From Crocinitomicaceae bacterium (lineage in GTDB: Bacteria > Bacteroidota > Bacteroidia > Flavobacteriales_D > Crocinitomicaceae), in the NCBI GenBank assembly GCA_023262855.1, contig JALQYQ010000073.1:1-42591 (forward strand): 42,591 nt of DNA, in the 5' to 3' direction. A program made the position numbers and the translations under genes. Under the pieces are notes generated by a model that did no database searches, was not told the DNA's origin, and saw nothing but the letters and a program-made list of their open reading frames with translations. Positions 18,915 to 26,672 of this stretch are shown piece after piece (position 1 is the first letter of the stretch; every line of letters begins with the position of its first letter).

Positions 18915-19029
18915 CCAATTCTTTTCTTGTTTTTAACAATTAACGTGGATAACTATTTTATATGACATATTTAAAAATTAGCATTTGACAAATCGGTTTA
19001 GTATTTACCGCAGAAACATAATCTTATAC

Positions 19030-19037
19030 TAACTTTG
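19030..19037 (+). promoter_or_regulatory. -7 promoter box directly in front of the alpha/beta hydrolase start
   Basis: TAACTTTG matches TAnnTTTG and ends only four bases before the ATG at 19042. If used, transcription would start at or next to the start codon and give a leaderless mRNA. No clear -33 TTG is seen at normal distance. Confidence 0.45.
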
Positions 19038-19041
19038 TAAA

Positions 19042-19872
19042 ATGAAATCTATTGGCAAAATTGTTCGTCAAAATGCTTTACAACTCGAATACTTTGTCTT
19101 CGGACAAGGAGACGAAACGATTATTTGTTTTCATGGCCACGGTCGATCTGCCTTTGATTTTGAATTTCTTGCTCAAGAAAACAGGAAGGTGATTTCCATT
19201 CATTTATTCTTTCATGGTCAATCGTTCTTTCCAGAAAATCGTGTTGAAAAAGAACCGCTTAAACAAAGTGAATTCATTCATTTGTTTAAAGAGATATTGA
19301 TTACTGAAAACGTTAATAAATTCCATCTTTTTGCTTTTAGTCAAGGAGGTAGATTCTCACTCTGTTTAACACCATTTTTTGGCACACAAATAGAAACGTT
19401 AACCCTAATCGCTCCAGATGGAATGGATAATTATAGTTTTTACAATTGGTCTTCTCGTCAACGGTTAGCGCGCAAACTTTTTACCTATTTAGAACAACAT
19501 CCAAAAAAAGTTCACCGCTACAGCACACTTGCTACCAAATTGCATTTAATGCGTCCAAAAGTCAAAGAATTCGTGCATGAGTTTGCCTCCAATCCAACTA
19601 CATTTAAAAAGGCTTCGTGTACATGGAGAGCCTTTCGATTATTATTGCCGGATAATCTTGCAATTGAAAAAACGCTGAAAGAACATCACATTCCATTACT
19701 CATAATTATGGGAAAATTTGATCAAGTAATTCGTCCAAAGCAAGCGTATAGATTCGCTAAAAAATTGGGCATTTCGAATTGCGTAATTGAAATTGAAAAT
19801 GGACATAATTTCTTTAAAAAATCTGCAATTACACGGTTTGAAAAATTGCTTCCTTTCAATCAAAACGTGTGA
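19042..19872 (+). CDS. Alpha/beta hydrolase
   Basis: The 276-residue protein has the alpha/beta-hydrolase pattern. The oxyanion region is CFHGHGRSAFDF (29-40) and the nucleophile elbow is FSQGG with Ser100. The likely acid is Asp227 (MGKFDQVI) and the likely histidine is His255 (IENGHNFF). There is no signal peptide, so it should be cytoplasmic. A basic lid-like helical region lies at about 135-200. The substrate cannot be named; esterase, thioesterase or C-C hydrolase all remain possible. It reads divergently from carB and is followed 69 bases later by a phosphoribosyltransferase. Confidence 0.88.
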   Translation: MKSIGKIVRQNALQLEYFVFGQGDETIICFHGHGRSAFDFEFLAQENRKVISIHLFFHGQSFFPENRVEKEPLKQSEFIHLFKEILITENVNKFHLFAFSQGGRFSLCLTPFFGTQIETLTLIAPDGMDNYSFYNWSSRQRLARKLFTYLEQHPKKVHRYSTLATKLHLMRPKVKEFVHEFASNPTTFKKASCTWRAFRLLLPDNLAIEKTLKEHHIPLLIIMGKFDQVIRPKQAYRFAKKLGISNCVIEIENGHNFFKKSAITRFEKLLPFNQNV

Positions 19873-19941
19873 AAAACTTCATTCGAAACAATTCATTTCA
19901 TCTCCTTTTAATTTTTAAATTTGTTACAAATCAAAAAAGTC

Positions 19942-20436
19942 ATGAACAGCATTTTAAGTCACGCAGAAATTCAACAAAAAATCACCCGTTTAGCACACCA
20001 AGTACTTGAAAACTGCTTTGAAGAACCAACGGTTTATATTGGTGGGATTTGTGGAAATGGAATTAAAATCGCACATAAAATTCAGCGAATCATGGCTGCA
20101 AATTCAGATCAGGAAATTGTTGTTTTTGAAATTAATGTTGACAAAGACGAACCATGGAAAGAAGCTATTACTGTTTCGATAGATGAAAGCCTGTTGAAGA
20201 ATGCCTATATCATTTTAGTAGATGACGTTTTGAATTCTGGAAAAACGATGCAATATTCGCTCATGAAATTTTTGGAACGACCAACAAAATCAATTAAAAC
20301 TGTTGCCTTGGTTGATCGCACACATCGTCGTTATCCAATCAAAGCAGATTTCGTTGGAATCAGTTTGTCGACAACCTTAAAAGAACGTGTTGAAGTTGAA
20401 TTGAACGATACAAATTCGATGGCTTATCTGGTTTAA
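19942..20436 (+). CDS. PyrR-like phosphoribosyltransferase
   Basis: The 164-residue protein has the type I phosphoribosyltransferase PRPP loop ILVDDVLNSGKT (91-102). The later segment VDRTHRRYPIKADFVG (124-139) closely resembles the PyrR pattern DR.HRELPI.ADYVG. PyrR proteins are uracil phosphoribosyltransferases, and in some bacteria they bind pyrimidine-operon RNA. RNA control here cannot be judged, since no pyr attenuator is in view. I start at the ATG at 19942, because upstream extension needs a TTG codon. There is no signal peptide, so it is cytoplasmic. It could serve nucleobase salvage, in keeping with carB nearby, though carB is on the other strand and not in the same operon. Confidence 0.85.
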   Translation: MNSILSHAEIQQKITRLAHQVLENCFEEPTVYIGGICGNGIKIAHKIQRIMAANSDQEIVVFEINVDKDEPWKEAITVSIDESLLKNAYIILVDDVLNSGKTMQYSLMKFLERPTKSIKTVALVDRTHRRYPIKADFVGISLSTTLKERVEVELNDTNSMAYLV

Positions 20437-20482
20437 TATTACGAGTTTCAAGCTTTGCAAAATTTAAATATTTAGAATTTAC

Positions 20483-20513
20483 AAATGTTCAAATGTTCAA
20501 ATGTTGGAACATT
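20483..20513. repeat. Three tandem 8-base repeats ending in an inverted repeat, upstream of murQ
   Basis: AAATGTTC occurs at 20483-20490 and 20491-20498, and the variant AAATGTTG at 20499-20506. The last unit begins the inverted repeat AATGTTGGAACATT (20500-20513). The element lies 44 bases before the murQ ATG. It could be an operator or a short repeat slippage product, and no known site is recognised. Confidence 0.6.
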
Positions 20514-20556
20514 CAACTTGTTAATCAATGATTTAAACTAATTTAATTACTCCCAC

Positions 20557-21366
20557 ATGCGCAAAACAACCGAAGCATCTTCCAACTACGAGTCCTTAGA
20601 AAACATGTCGACAGCCGATTTGTTGAGCAACATCAATAAAGAAGACATGACCGTTCCATTAGCAATTGAAAAGGAATTGCCTTCGATTGAAGCGTTTGTT
20701 GATGCTTGTTTTGAACGTATGAAAACTGGTGGACGATTGTTTTACATTGGTGCTGGAACAAGTGGTCGTTTGGGAATTGTCGACGCAAGTGAATGCCCGC
20801 CAACTTTTGGTGTTGAGCATGGAATTGTAGTCGGAATCATTGCAGGTGGAGACACTGCGATTCGCAAAGCGGTTGAATTTGCGGAGGATGATACTGAGCA
20901 AGGTTGGAAAGATTTGATGGAATATAACATCAATTCGAACGACACCTTGGTTGGAATTGCGGCATCTGGAACAACGCCTTATGTACTTGGTGCAATTGAA
21001 GAAGCAAAAAAAATGGGAGTTTTAACAGCTGGAATTTCATGCAACCCAGGAAGTCCATTATCGAAAGCCGTGGAATTTCCAATGACTCCAGAAGTTGGAC
21101 CTGAATTCGTTACAGGAAGTACGCGCATGAAATCAGGAACTGCTCAAAAATTGGTTTTAAACATGATTTCTACTTCGTTGATGATCAAATTGGGACGTGT
21201 TAAAGGTAACAAAATGGTTGATATGCAATTGAGCAACAATAAATTAGTCGACCGAGGAGTTAAAATGATTATGAGTGAAATTGATGTGACTTACGAACAG
21301 GCTGCTAATTTATTGGAAAAGCATGGATCCGTTAGAAAAGCTGTTGAGGCATTTAATTTGAAATGA
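20557..21366 (+). CDS. murQ: N-acetylmuramic acid 6-phosphate etherase
   Basis: The 269-residue SIS-domain enzyme splits the lactyl ether of MurNAc-6-phosphate to give GlcNAc-6-phosphate and D-lactate, a cell-wall recycling step. The diagnostic stretch is IGAGTSGRLGIVDASECPPTFG (64-85), in which Glu79 corresponds to the known catalytic Glu. IIAGGDTAIRKAVEFAEDD (94-112), IAASGTTPYVLGA (134-146) and FVTGSTRMKSGTAQK (184-198) complete the family signature. It is shorter than E. coli MurQ (about 298), mainly at the C-terminus. The 3' end overlaps the next gene by four bases (ATGA), which suggests coupling. No MurNAc kinase or transporter gene is adjacent. Confidence 0.95.
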   Translation: MRKTTEASSNYESLENMSTADLLSNINKEDMTVPLAIEKELPSIEAFVDACFERMKTGGRLFYIGAGTSGRLGIVDASECPPTFGVEHGIVVGIIAGGDTAIRKAVEFAEDDTEQGWKDLMEYNINSNDTLVGIAASGTTPYVLGAIEEAKKMGVLTAGISCNPGSPLSKAVEFPMTPEVGPEFVTGSTRMKSGTAQKLVLNMISTSLMIKLGRVKGNKMVDMQLSNNKLVDRGVKMIMSEIDVTYEQAANLLEKHGSVRKAVEAFNLK

Positions 21367-21845
21367 TAACGATGAAACATTTCCTTTTTATTTGTGTTTG
21401 CCTCATTTTCAGTTTCGCAAAGGCTCAAAAAACAGACAAGCGCATTGAAGCACAAAAATGGATTGAAACAGAGATACCAAAAGCGTTTAACTCGCAATTA
21501 AACCCAATCGAAACAATTGCTACCGAGAAATACCAACGCTATAAATCTGATGCGATTAATGTAGATTTTGATGGCGGATTATCGGAAGAAGCATTTCACG
21601 AAAAATGGAAAAAAGAATATAATACAAAAAAGGCTGGTATTGGTATGAGTTTTATTTTAGGGGTGCAAGATTATGAAATAGTAAAAGTTGAACGCACTCG
21701 TTTCGTTAAGAAACTATCACCTACCTCCTATCTATTCCAAGTTTCGTTCAGTTATTCACAAAATATAGGAACAGTTGCAGTTCAATTGATTGTTGAGGAA
21801 CACGAAAATTCATTTCTTATTTCAGATGTCTGGCAAAAGAATTAA
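21363..21845 (+). CDS. Small secreted protein of unknown function
   Basis: The protein has 160 residues from the ATG overlapping the murQ stop (ATGA). An alternative ATG at 21372 gives an even cleaner signal peptide, MKHFLFICVCLIFSFAKAQ. The mature part is a small, mixed domain of about 135 residues with alternating strands near the end (YLFQVSFSY..IGTVAVQLIVEE..FLISDVWQ), similar in outline to NTF2-like or DUF-type secreted domains, but I cannot assign it. It is probably co-expressed with murQ. Its stop shares the bases TTAA with the stop of the convergent TPR-like gene. Confidence 0.7.
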   Translation: MITMKHFLFICVCLIFSFAKAQKTDKRIEAQKWIETEIPKAFNSQLNPIETIATEKYQRYKSDAINVDFDGGLSEEAFHEKWKKEYNTKKAGIGMSFILGVQDYEIVKVERTRFVKKLSPTSYLFQVSFSYSQNIGTVAVQLIVEEHENSFLISDVWQKN

Positions 21846-23164
21846 AAATGTGGTATTTCCGTCACAACATTTTCTCTTAGTTTCTTTGCTTTCTCACTTG
21901 GTGTTTTAACCAGTGCATAATATTGTTTTTCGGTAATAATGTCATCAAACAGCATTTCCTTATAAATCAAAACAGCGTATTCTGGAATCCAATGATAATT
22001 CGGACAAACGTTCATTGCTTTGTTCATTTCAGTTAAGGCAAACTCATAGTTTTTGGTTGCCATAAAGTGCTTTGCTCGAATCACGTACAATTGAAAATCA
22101 GTGGCTCCATCATGTAACGCTTCTTCGGTAAGCGTTAAAGCCATCAAATCACCCGTTTTATCTTGAAAATTTTCATGCTCTTTATTGTTCGCATATATTT
22201 TAGCTACCAACACTTTCACCTTCGGTTCATTTCGGTATTGATCTAATAATTGTTTTGCCCAGGTTATATTTTTAAAATTCGAATTTTCAGCCGCGATTAA
22301 ATAATTTTCCCATGCTTTTTTAAGGTTACCTTTTCGAAGAAAATAATCACCGCACAACTTATAAAATTTGTAATACGCGTAGATTTCAAGAAAGCCATCC
22401 TCAGAATTATGCGGGACAAATGGTTCAAGTTTTTCTAAAAGTTTTCTAGCTTCTTTCAGCTTATTTTCTAGCAAATATGTTTCCACCAAATTGAATACGT
22501 ATTCAAAACCTTCCTCTTTTTGTGAGCGAATGCTATAACTATTCATATCCGCCCCATTCGCTATTAATTCCTTATAGTATTCGAATTTACGTTTTGCGCA
22601 ATCCAAATAAAACGCTTTCAGCTCTTCAGATTTAGCGGGAAACCGCTTCATCATTTCAATTTTGTAAAAATTCAAATTGTCTTGAGTAGTTGAAATCCGA
22701 TTTTCTTCCGAAAAAAACGTATACAAATGGTCATAGAAAAAAAGAGCACTATCTATATGATTCGTTTTATAGCCATATAGTTGAAAGAGCGAATTACACA
22801 CTTCAGGCAATGAATCATAACTTAAACTTTTGGTGTAATAAGCAAGAGATAAATCGGGACGAATAAAATCTTTATAACAATCACCTAATAAACTGTACAA
22901 TCGAGCATACGAAATGGTTGAATCAACTAATCCAGCATGCTTTCGCTTCAAAAGAATTTTAACATCTGATTCAACTTGAACATTATTGCGCAGTCTTAAG
23001 CAAATTTGTATTCGCCCCATTCGCGCTTGGTCGTTTGTTGAATCTTTTGCCAATTCCAAATCATAATTTCTTATTTGAACAGGATAAAAGACATCAGGTC
23101 CTGGTTGTGCAGTTACAGAAAAATAAAAAAACAATGAGCCAATAAGTGTTATCCAATTTTTCAT
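21842..23164 (-). CDS. Secreted TPR-like helical repeat protein
   Basis: The 440-residue protein has a signal peptide (MKNWITLIGSLFFYFSVTAQ). The rest is helical with TPR-like pairs, such as LSLAYYTKSLSYDSLPEVC, LKEARKLLEKLEPFVPH and YEFALTEMNKAMNVCPNYHWIPE. The repeats are degenerate. The protein is probably periplasmic, or in the envelope with a scaffolding role, but no partner is evident. It is a single gene with no clear operon mate on its strand, and it ends convergently (four shared bases) with the small secreted protein behind murQ. Confidence 0.75.
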   Translation of the reverse strand: MKNWITLIGSLFFYFSVTAQPGPDVFYPVQIRNYDLELAKDSTNDQARMGRIQICLRLRNNVQVESDVKILLKRKHAGLVDSTISYARLYSLLGDCYKDFIRPDLSLAYYTKSLSYDSLPEVCNSLFQLYGYKTNHIDSALFFYDHLYTFFSEENRISTTQDNLNFYKIEMMKRFPAKSEELKAFYLDCAKRKFEYYKELIANGADMNSYSIRSQKEEGFEYVFNLVETYLLENKLKEARKLLEKLEPFVPHNSEDGFLEIYAYYKFYKLCGDYFLRKGNLKKAWENYLIAAENSNFKNITWAKQLLDQYRNEPKVKVLVAKIYANNKEHENFQDKTGDLMALTLTEEALHDGATDFQLYVIRAKHFMATKNYEFALTEMNKAMNVCPNYHWIPEYAVLIYKEMLFDDIITEKQYYALVKTPSEKAKKLRENVVTEIPHF

Positions 23165-23263
23165 GTGCTCTTTTACAATGAACTTTCAAATTCGTTCAAA
23201 AGTTAAGTTAGTTATACGAATTACAAATTATTTTCGTTATTCCAAAAATTAAACGTTCAGTTC

Positions 23264-23554
23264 ATGACAGTAGATAAAAAAAGACAAACATTCATCCTAA
23301 TGGGTATTTGTGTTGTATTGCTAGTTCCTTTTGTCGCTATGCAGTTTACCAATGAAGTAAATTGGAAAATTGGAGATTTTATTGTTGGAGCAATTTTACT
23401 TTCTATTTTAGGATTTGGAATAGACTTTATTTTAAGAAAATTTAAAAATCGTAAGTCCAAATACTTTTTCCTAGCAACCTTTCTAAGCGTTATTTTTCTT
23501 GTCTGGATGGAAATGGCCGTTGGTATTTTTGGAACTTTATTAGCTGGTAACTAA
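23264..23554 (+). CDS. Small membrane protein at the head of the OXA-containing cluster
   Basis: The 96-residue protein has three predicted membrane segments (about 10-27, 37-57 and 66-93) with a basic loop LRKFKNRKSK between the second and third. No family was recognised. It is 41 bases upstream of the SRPBCC gene, and the following genes overlap or nearly touch, so it is probably the first gene of one transcript that includes the class D beta-lactamase. Function unknown. Confidence 0.65.
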   Translation: MTVDKKRQTFILMGICVVLLVPFVAMQFTNEVNWKIGDFIVGAILLSILGFGIDFILRKFKNRKSKYFFLATFLSVIFLVWMEMAVGIFGTLLAGN

Positions 23555-23595
23555 AAAATCCTAGTTTTACAGAACAAACGGATCATTTTATCAAA

Positions 23596-24105
23596 ATGAA
23601 GCTTCAACACACGATTTCAATTAAAGCCATTTTTGATTGTTCATTGGAACGTGCTTTCAAAACACCAATGCTGTGCGATGTTTCTAAAGTACACACAGGT
23701 TATTTGGTAATGCCAAAAGTTACGTATACCTCGGACGATGAAAACTGGGGTAAACCTGGATTTTCTAAAAAAGTATATGTTTCAAAATCGCTCACGCAGA
23801 AAGGAGGTTTTGCGTCTACCGATACTGTAATTGAACGCAGAGAAAATGACTATTGGAAAATTGAAGTAGGGAACTTTTCAACATGGATGTTAAGCTTCAC
23901 TAAGTTTGTTGGAGAATGGAAAACAACGGAGATTGCAGCGAATAAAATTCAAATCGACTATACATATACAATGCATTTTAAAAATCCTTTGTTCTGGCCA
24001 TTCACCTATTTATTCACCAAATTATTTTGGAAAGTGTATATGAAGCATGTTTTGGAAAATGTAAGAAAATTGGCATATTCAAAGGAACCGTATTTGTATG
24101 AGTAG
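23596..24105 (+). CDS. SRPBCC (START-like) family protein
   Basis: The 169-residue protein has the helix-grip layout of the SRPBCC superfamily: an initial strand HTISIKAIFDCSLERAFKTPM, central strands, YTYTMHFKNPLFWPFTYLF near 127-145 and a long C-terminal helix FWKVYMKHVLENVRKLAY. Family members bind hydrophobic ligands or act as cyclases and hydratases. No active-site residue identifies a reaction here. The 3' end overlaps the next gene by eight bases, which supports co-translation. Confidence 0.75.
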   Translation: MKLQHTISIKAIFDCSLERAFKTPMLCDVSKVHTGYLVMPKVTYTSDDENWGKPGFSKKVYVSKSLTQKGGFASTDTVIERRENDYWKIEVGNFSTWMLSFTKFVGEWKTTEIAANKIQIDYTYTMHFKNPLFWPFTYLFTKLFWKVYMKHVLENVRKLAYSKEPYLYE

Positions 24106-24484
24106 ATTAAGGAGATATCATCTTTTACTGATTTTAAGCTCACTTTTTGTTTACCTTGAATGGCCAGGTCAACATTATTTTATCTTTCAAATCGAAAGCG
24201 AATTATTTTCAAAACTTTTAATAAAACCTTCTGAAATACTTCACCCATTTATAGTTATTCCTTTTGGAGCTCAATTATTATTGTTTTCTTCTATTTTTCT
24301 AAGACGACCAAACATACTATTTTCTATTTTTGGGATAGGTGGTATGCTAATGTTAATAGGCTTTATATTTATAATTGGTCTATTAACACTTAATTGGAAA
24401 ACAATCATTTCGTGTCTACCATTTTTGGGATATAGCAGCATTACAATTTACTTTCTTTTTAGCCATTCAAAAAATAAAAAATGA
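24098..24484 (+). CDS. Small multi-pass membrane protein
   Basis: The 128-residue protein has about four membrane segments (roughly 6-22, 42-66, 72-94 and 98-122) and few charged residues. It starts inside the end of the SRPBCC gene (eight-base overlap), and its stop overlaps the beta-lactamase start (ATGA, four bases). It is therefore part of the same translated run. No family was recognised. Confidence 0.65.
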   Translation: MSRLRRYHLLLILSSLFVYLEWPGQHYFIFQIESELFSKLLIKPSEILHPFIVIPFGAQLLLFSSIFLRRPNILFSIFGIGGMLMLIGFIFIIGLLTLNWKTIISCLPFLGYSSITIYFLFSHSKNKK

Positions 24485-25281
24485 TTCGATATTTTTTCAT
24501 ATTTACCTTTTTCGGTCTCTTTTCCTGTGCTCACAAAGAACGACATTCAGAACATCCTGAATTCAAAAAACACTTTGATAAATATGCTGTTTCTGGTTCG
24601 TTTGTACTTTTTGATCCGCAAGAGAACGTTTATTATCATTATAACAAAGATCAATTTAACAAAGCTTACACTCCTGCTTCCACTTTTAAAATTTGTAATT
24701 CGCTAATCGGACTCGAGACAGGTGTCATAAAAGATGCTGATTTTGTAATCAGCTGGGACAGTGTGGTGCGACCACGAGCAGAATGGAATCAAGATCAAAC
24801 ACTTCGACAAGCGATAGAAAATTCTACGGTTTGGTATTATCAAGAATTAGCAAGAAGAGTTGGTCAAAAACAAATGGATTATTGGATCAAAAAAGCTGAT
24901 TACGGTAATCATTCAACTAAAGGTGGAATCGACAAATTTTGGTTGGAGGGAGAATTACGAATTTCACCAAAACAGCAACTCGATTTTTTAATCAAATTAC
25001 ACGACAATAAATTGCCTTTTTCACAGAAAAACATGGATATTGTGAAAGATATCATGATAGTTAGAGACACCTTGAACACTGTTATTCATGCAAAAACGGG
25101 TTGGGGACAAAACGGAAAAGAGGACATTGGATGGTTTGTGGGATATGTTGAAAAAGGTGAAAACGTTTATTATTTTGCAAACTGCCTGCAAACTACTGAT
25201 TTTAATAACGAAAAATTTGGACCAGCACGAAAAGAAATCGTTTATGATATTTTAGATGAATTGATAATATTGAAACGATGA
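24481..25281 (+). CDS. Class D (OXA-type) beta-lactamase lipoprotein
   Basis: The 266-residue protein has a lipoprotein signal with Cys16 in GLFSC and all class D active-site motifs. These are STFK (Ser67 nucleophile, Lys70 expected to be carboxylated), STV (115-117), YGN (141-143), the conserved WLEG (Trp154) and KTG (205-207). The stretch GGIDKFWLEGELRIS and the region LIGLETGV are very close to OXA-10-like enzymes. It should hydrolyse beta-lactams in the periplasm, anchored to a membrane. The length (about 250 mature) is normal and the active site intact, so activity is likely; spectrum cannot be predicted. The start overlaps the previous stop and its own stop overlaps the next ATG, so it sits in a tight membrane-protein operon with no mobile-element genes nearby. 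Confidence 0.93.
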   Translation: MIRYFFIFTFFGLFSCAHKERHSEHPEFKKHFDKYAVSGSFVLFDPQENVYYHYNKDQFNKAYTPASTFKICNSLIGLETGVIKDADFVISWDSVVRPRAEWNQDQTLRQAIENSTVWYYQELARRVGQKQMDYWIKKADYGNHSTKGGIDKFWLEGELRISPKQQLDFLIKLHDNKLPFSQKNMDIVKDIMIVRDTLNTVIHAKTGWGQNGKEDIGWFVGYVEKGENVYYFANCLQTTDFNNEKFGPARKEIVYDILDELIILKR

Positions 25282-25583
25282 AATCAATGTTAATACAACA
25301 ACTTTTTATACAGCAAAGTTTCTTTAATCACATGGCATTTGTTACGAATGTTTTTACGTCAATTTTTGTTGTGTTAGGAATCATAATTTGGTTAGTCAAT
25401 AACAAATTGAGAAGAAGTTCATTTTCCTGGGTTCAGCTTGTCTATTCATTTGGATTGATTGTACTTGGAGTATTTTTAGCTCAACACCAAATCCGTCATT
25501 ATATTGGTGCCACTTTTGTTTTTCTTATAGCTTTAGCAGGATTTAATTCAAGCATAAAAAACCTTTTTTCAAAAACGAACTAA
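25278..25583 (+). CDS. Small membrane protein downstream of the beta-lactamase
   Basis: The 101-residue protein has three membrane segments (about 20-41, 50-67 and 73-89) after a Gln-rich N-terminus (LIQQLFIQQSF). It starts in a four-base overlap (ATGA) with the beta-lactamase stop and ends one base before the next gene. Family and function are unknown. The tight coupling makes a shared role with its neighbours plausible, but this is inference. Confidence 0.65.
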   Translation: MKSMLIQQLFIQQSFFNHMAFVTNVFTSIFVVLGIIIWLVNNKLRRSSFSWVQLVYSFGLIVLGVFLAQHQIRHYIGATFVFLIALAGFNSSIKNLFSKTN

Positions 25584-25584
25584 C

Positions 25585-25989
25585 ATGGACAACTTTCCGA
25601 TTGCATTTATCCTTATTCTAATTATAATTTTAGTTTCCAAACTTTTCAATGATCGAGCGCTTAAATTGCTCAATACAGAACAAAAGGCCCAATTAATTGA
25701 TTTGTTTCAGAGAAGACGCACCTACCAAATCGTTGTCATTATAGTAATTACAACGGTCTATTTTTGTTTGTTAAACTATTTTCCAGCCTACTATTTACAA
25801 GAGATCACCCTATTCATTGCGGTAATTCTATTGTTTATGTTAGTCAATATGTATCTTACTATACAAGTTTTAAAAACCAATCAGTTCCCTGCTGAATACA
25901 TCGGAAATTATAAGTTAGGGGCAATCATTCGTCTTGTTGGAATAGTAGCTTATTTCGTTCTGGTTACTTATGAATTGTATGTAAACTAG
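25585..25989 (+). CDS. Four-helix membrane protein ending the cluster
   Basis: The 134-residue protein has an N-terminal membrane helix (5-20), a polar charged segment NDRALKLLNTEQKAQLIDLFQRRRT (22-46) and three more helices (about 48-65, 75-93 and 108-130). It starts one base after the previous stop. No known motif was found. It is the last gene of the cluster, and the next gene is 165 bases away. Confidence 0.65.
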   Translation: MDNFPIAFILILIIILVSKLFNDRALKLLNTEQKAQLIDLFQRRRTYQIVVIIVITTVYFCLLNYFPAYYLQEITLFIAVILLFMLVNMYLTIQVLKTNQFPAEYIGNYKLGAIIRLVGIVAYFVLVTYELYVN

Positions 25990-26010
25990 TACACATCTTC
26001 GAAAAATAGT

Positions 26011-26058
26011 ATTGATTTTTCAGGATTATTACTCGTCGAAAATCAATGAATTCATTGA
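26011..26058. promoter_or_regulatory. Inverted repeats upstream of the ECF sigma gene
   Basis: ATTGATTTTTC (26011-26021) pairs with GAAAATCAAT (26038-26047) with one bulge. It overlaps a perfect 16-base palindrome TCAATGAATTCATTGA (26043-26058). No T-run follows, so this is more likely an operator or alternative hairpin than a terminator. It is about 97 bases before the sigma-factor ATG. Confidence 0.45.
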
Positions 26059-26154
26059 AAAGTTTAAATCATAATGAAGAAAAACATTTATTTTTTATCA
26101 AAAGTAACTTTTTCAATTTTCATTACACCTACTGATTAAACAACAGATTAAGCA

Positions 26155-26661
26155 ATGGCTGAGGAAAAGCAAAAGGCATTTATGAAACTTTATGAACCTG
26201 TTCATGCACAATTTGAACGGTTTTGCAAAGCGCGCGTTTACGGCCAATTGGATTTTAAAGATCTTATGCACGATTCCTTGATTATTGCCTTCAACAAATT
26301 TGAATCATTGAAAGAGGAAAAAGCTTTTTTGCATTTTTTATTTGGAATAGCCATCCGCATTTTATCCAACAACAAAAAGAAGAAATCGCTCGATTACCAC
26401 GAAAATTTGCATTCAGTTTTTAGTTCTACTCCAGTTGTATCAGATACAGAACGAAACATCGAACTTGAGCACCTGAAAATAGCACTATCAAGATTACCTG
26501 AAGAACAAAAAGAAGCTATTTTACTGTTTGAAATCGGTGGATTTTCGATAAAAGAAATTGCAGGTTTACAAGAAAGTAGCGAATCCGCTGTGAAACAACG
26601 TTTGAGTCGAGGTAGACAAAATCTTCTTACGTTGTTAACACCAAAATCTATTCATTCTTAA
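26155..26661 (+). CDS. ECF-type RNA polymerase sigma factor
   Basis: The 168-residue protein has sigma region 2 at about 10-75 (FKDLMHDSLIIAFNKFESLKEEKAFLHFLFGIAIRIL) and region 4 at about 105-160 (LSRLPEEQKEAILLFEIGGFSIKEIA, then ESAVKQRLSRGRQNL). Both match the ECF group, and no region 1 or 3 is present. It would direct transcription of a small target set when released from its anti-sigma factor. The next gene, 11 bases on, has a cytosolic N-terminus and one membrane helix, which is the expected anti-sigma layout. The three lipoprotein genes behind that are candidates for its regulon by position only. Confidence 0.92.
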   Translation: MAEEKQKAFMKLYEPVHAQFERFCKARVYGQLDFKDLMHDSLIIAFNKFESLKEEKAFLHFLFGIAIRILSNNKKKKSLDYHENLHSVFSSTPVVSDTERNIELEHLKIALSRLPEEQKEAILLFEIGGFSIKEIAGLQESSESAVKQRLSRGRQNLLTLLTPKSIHS

Positions 26662-26672
26662 TTTATTGAGTC

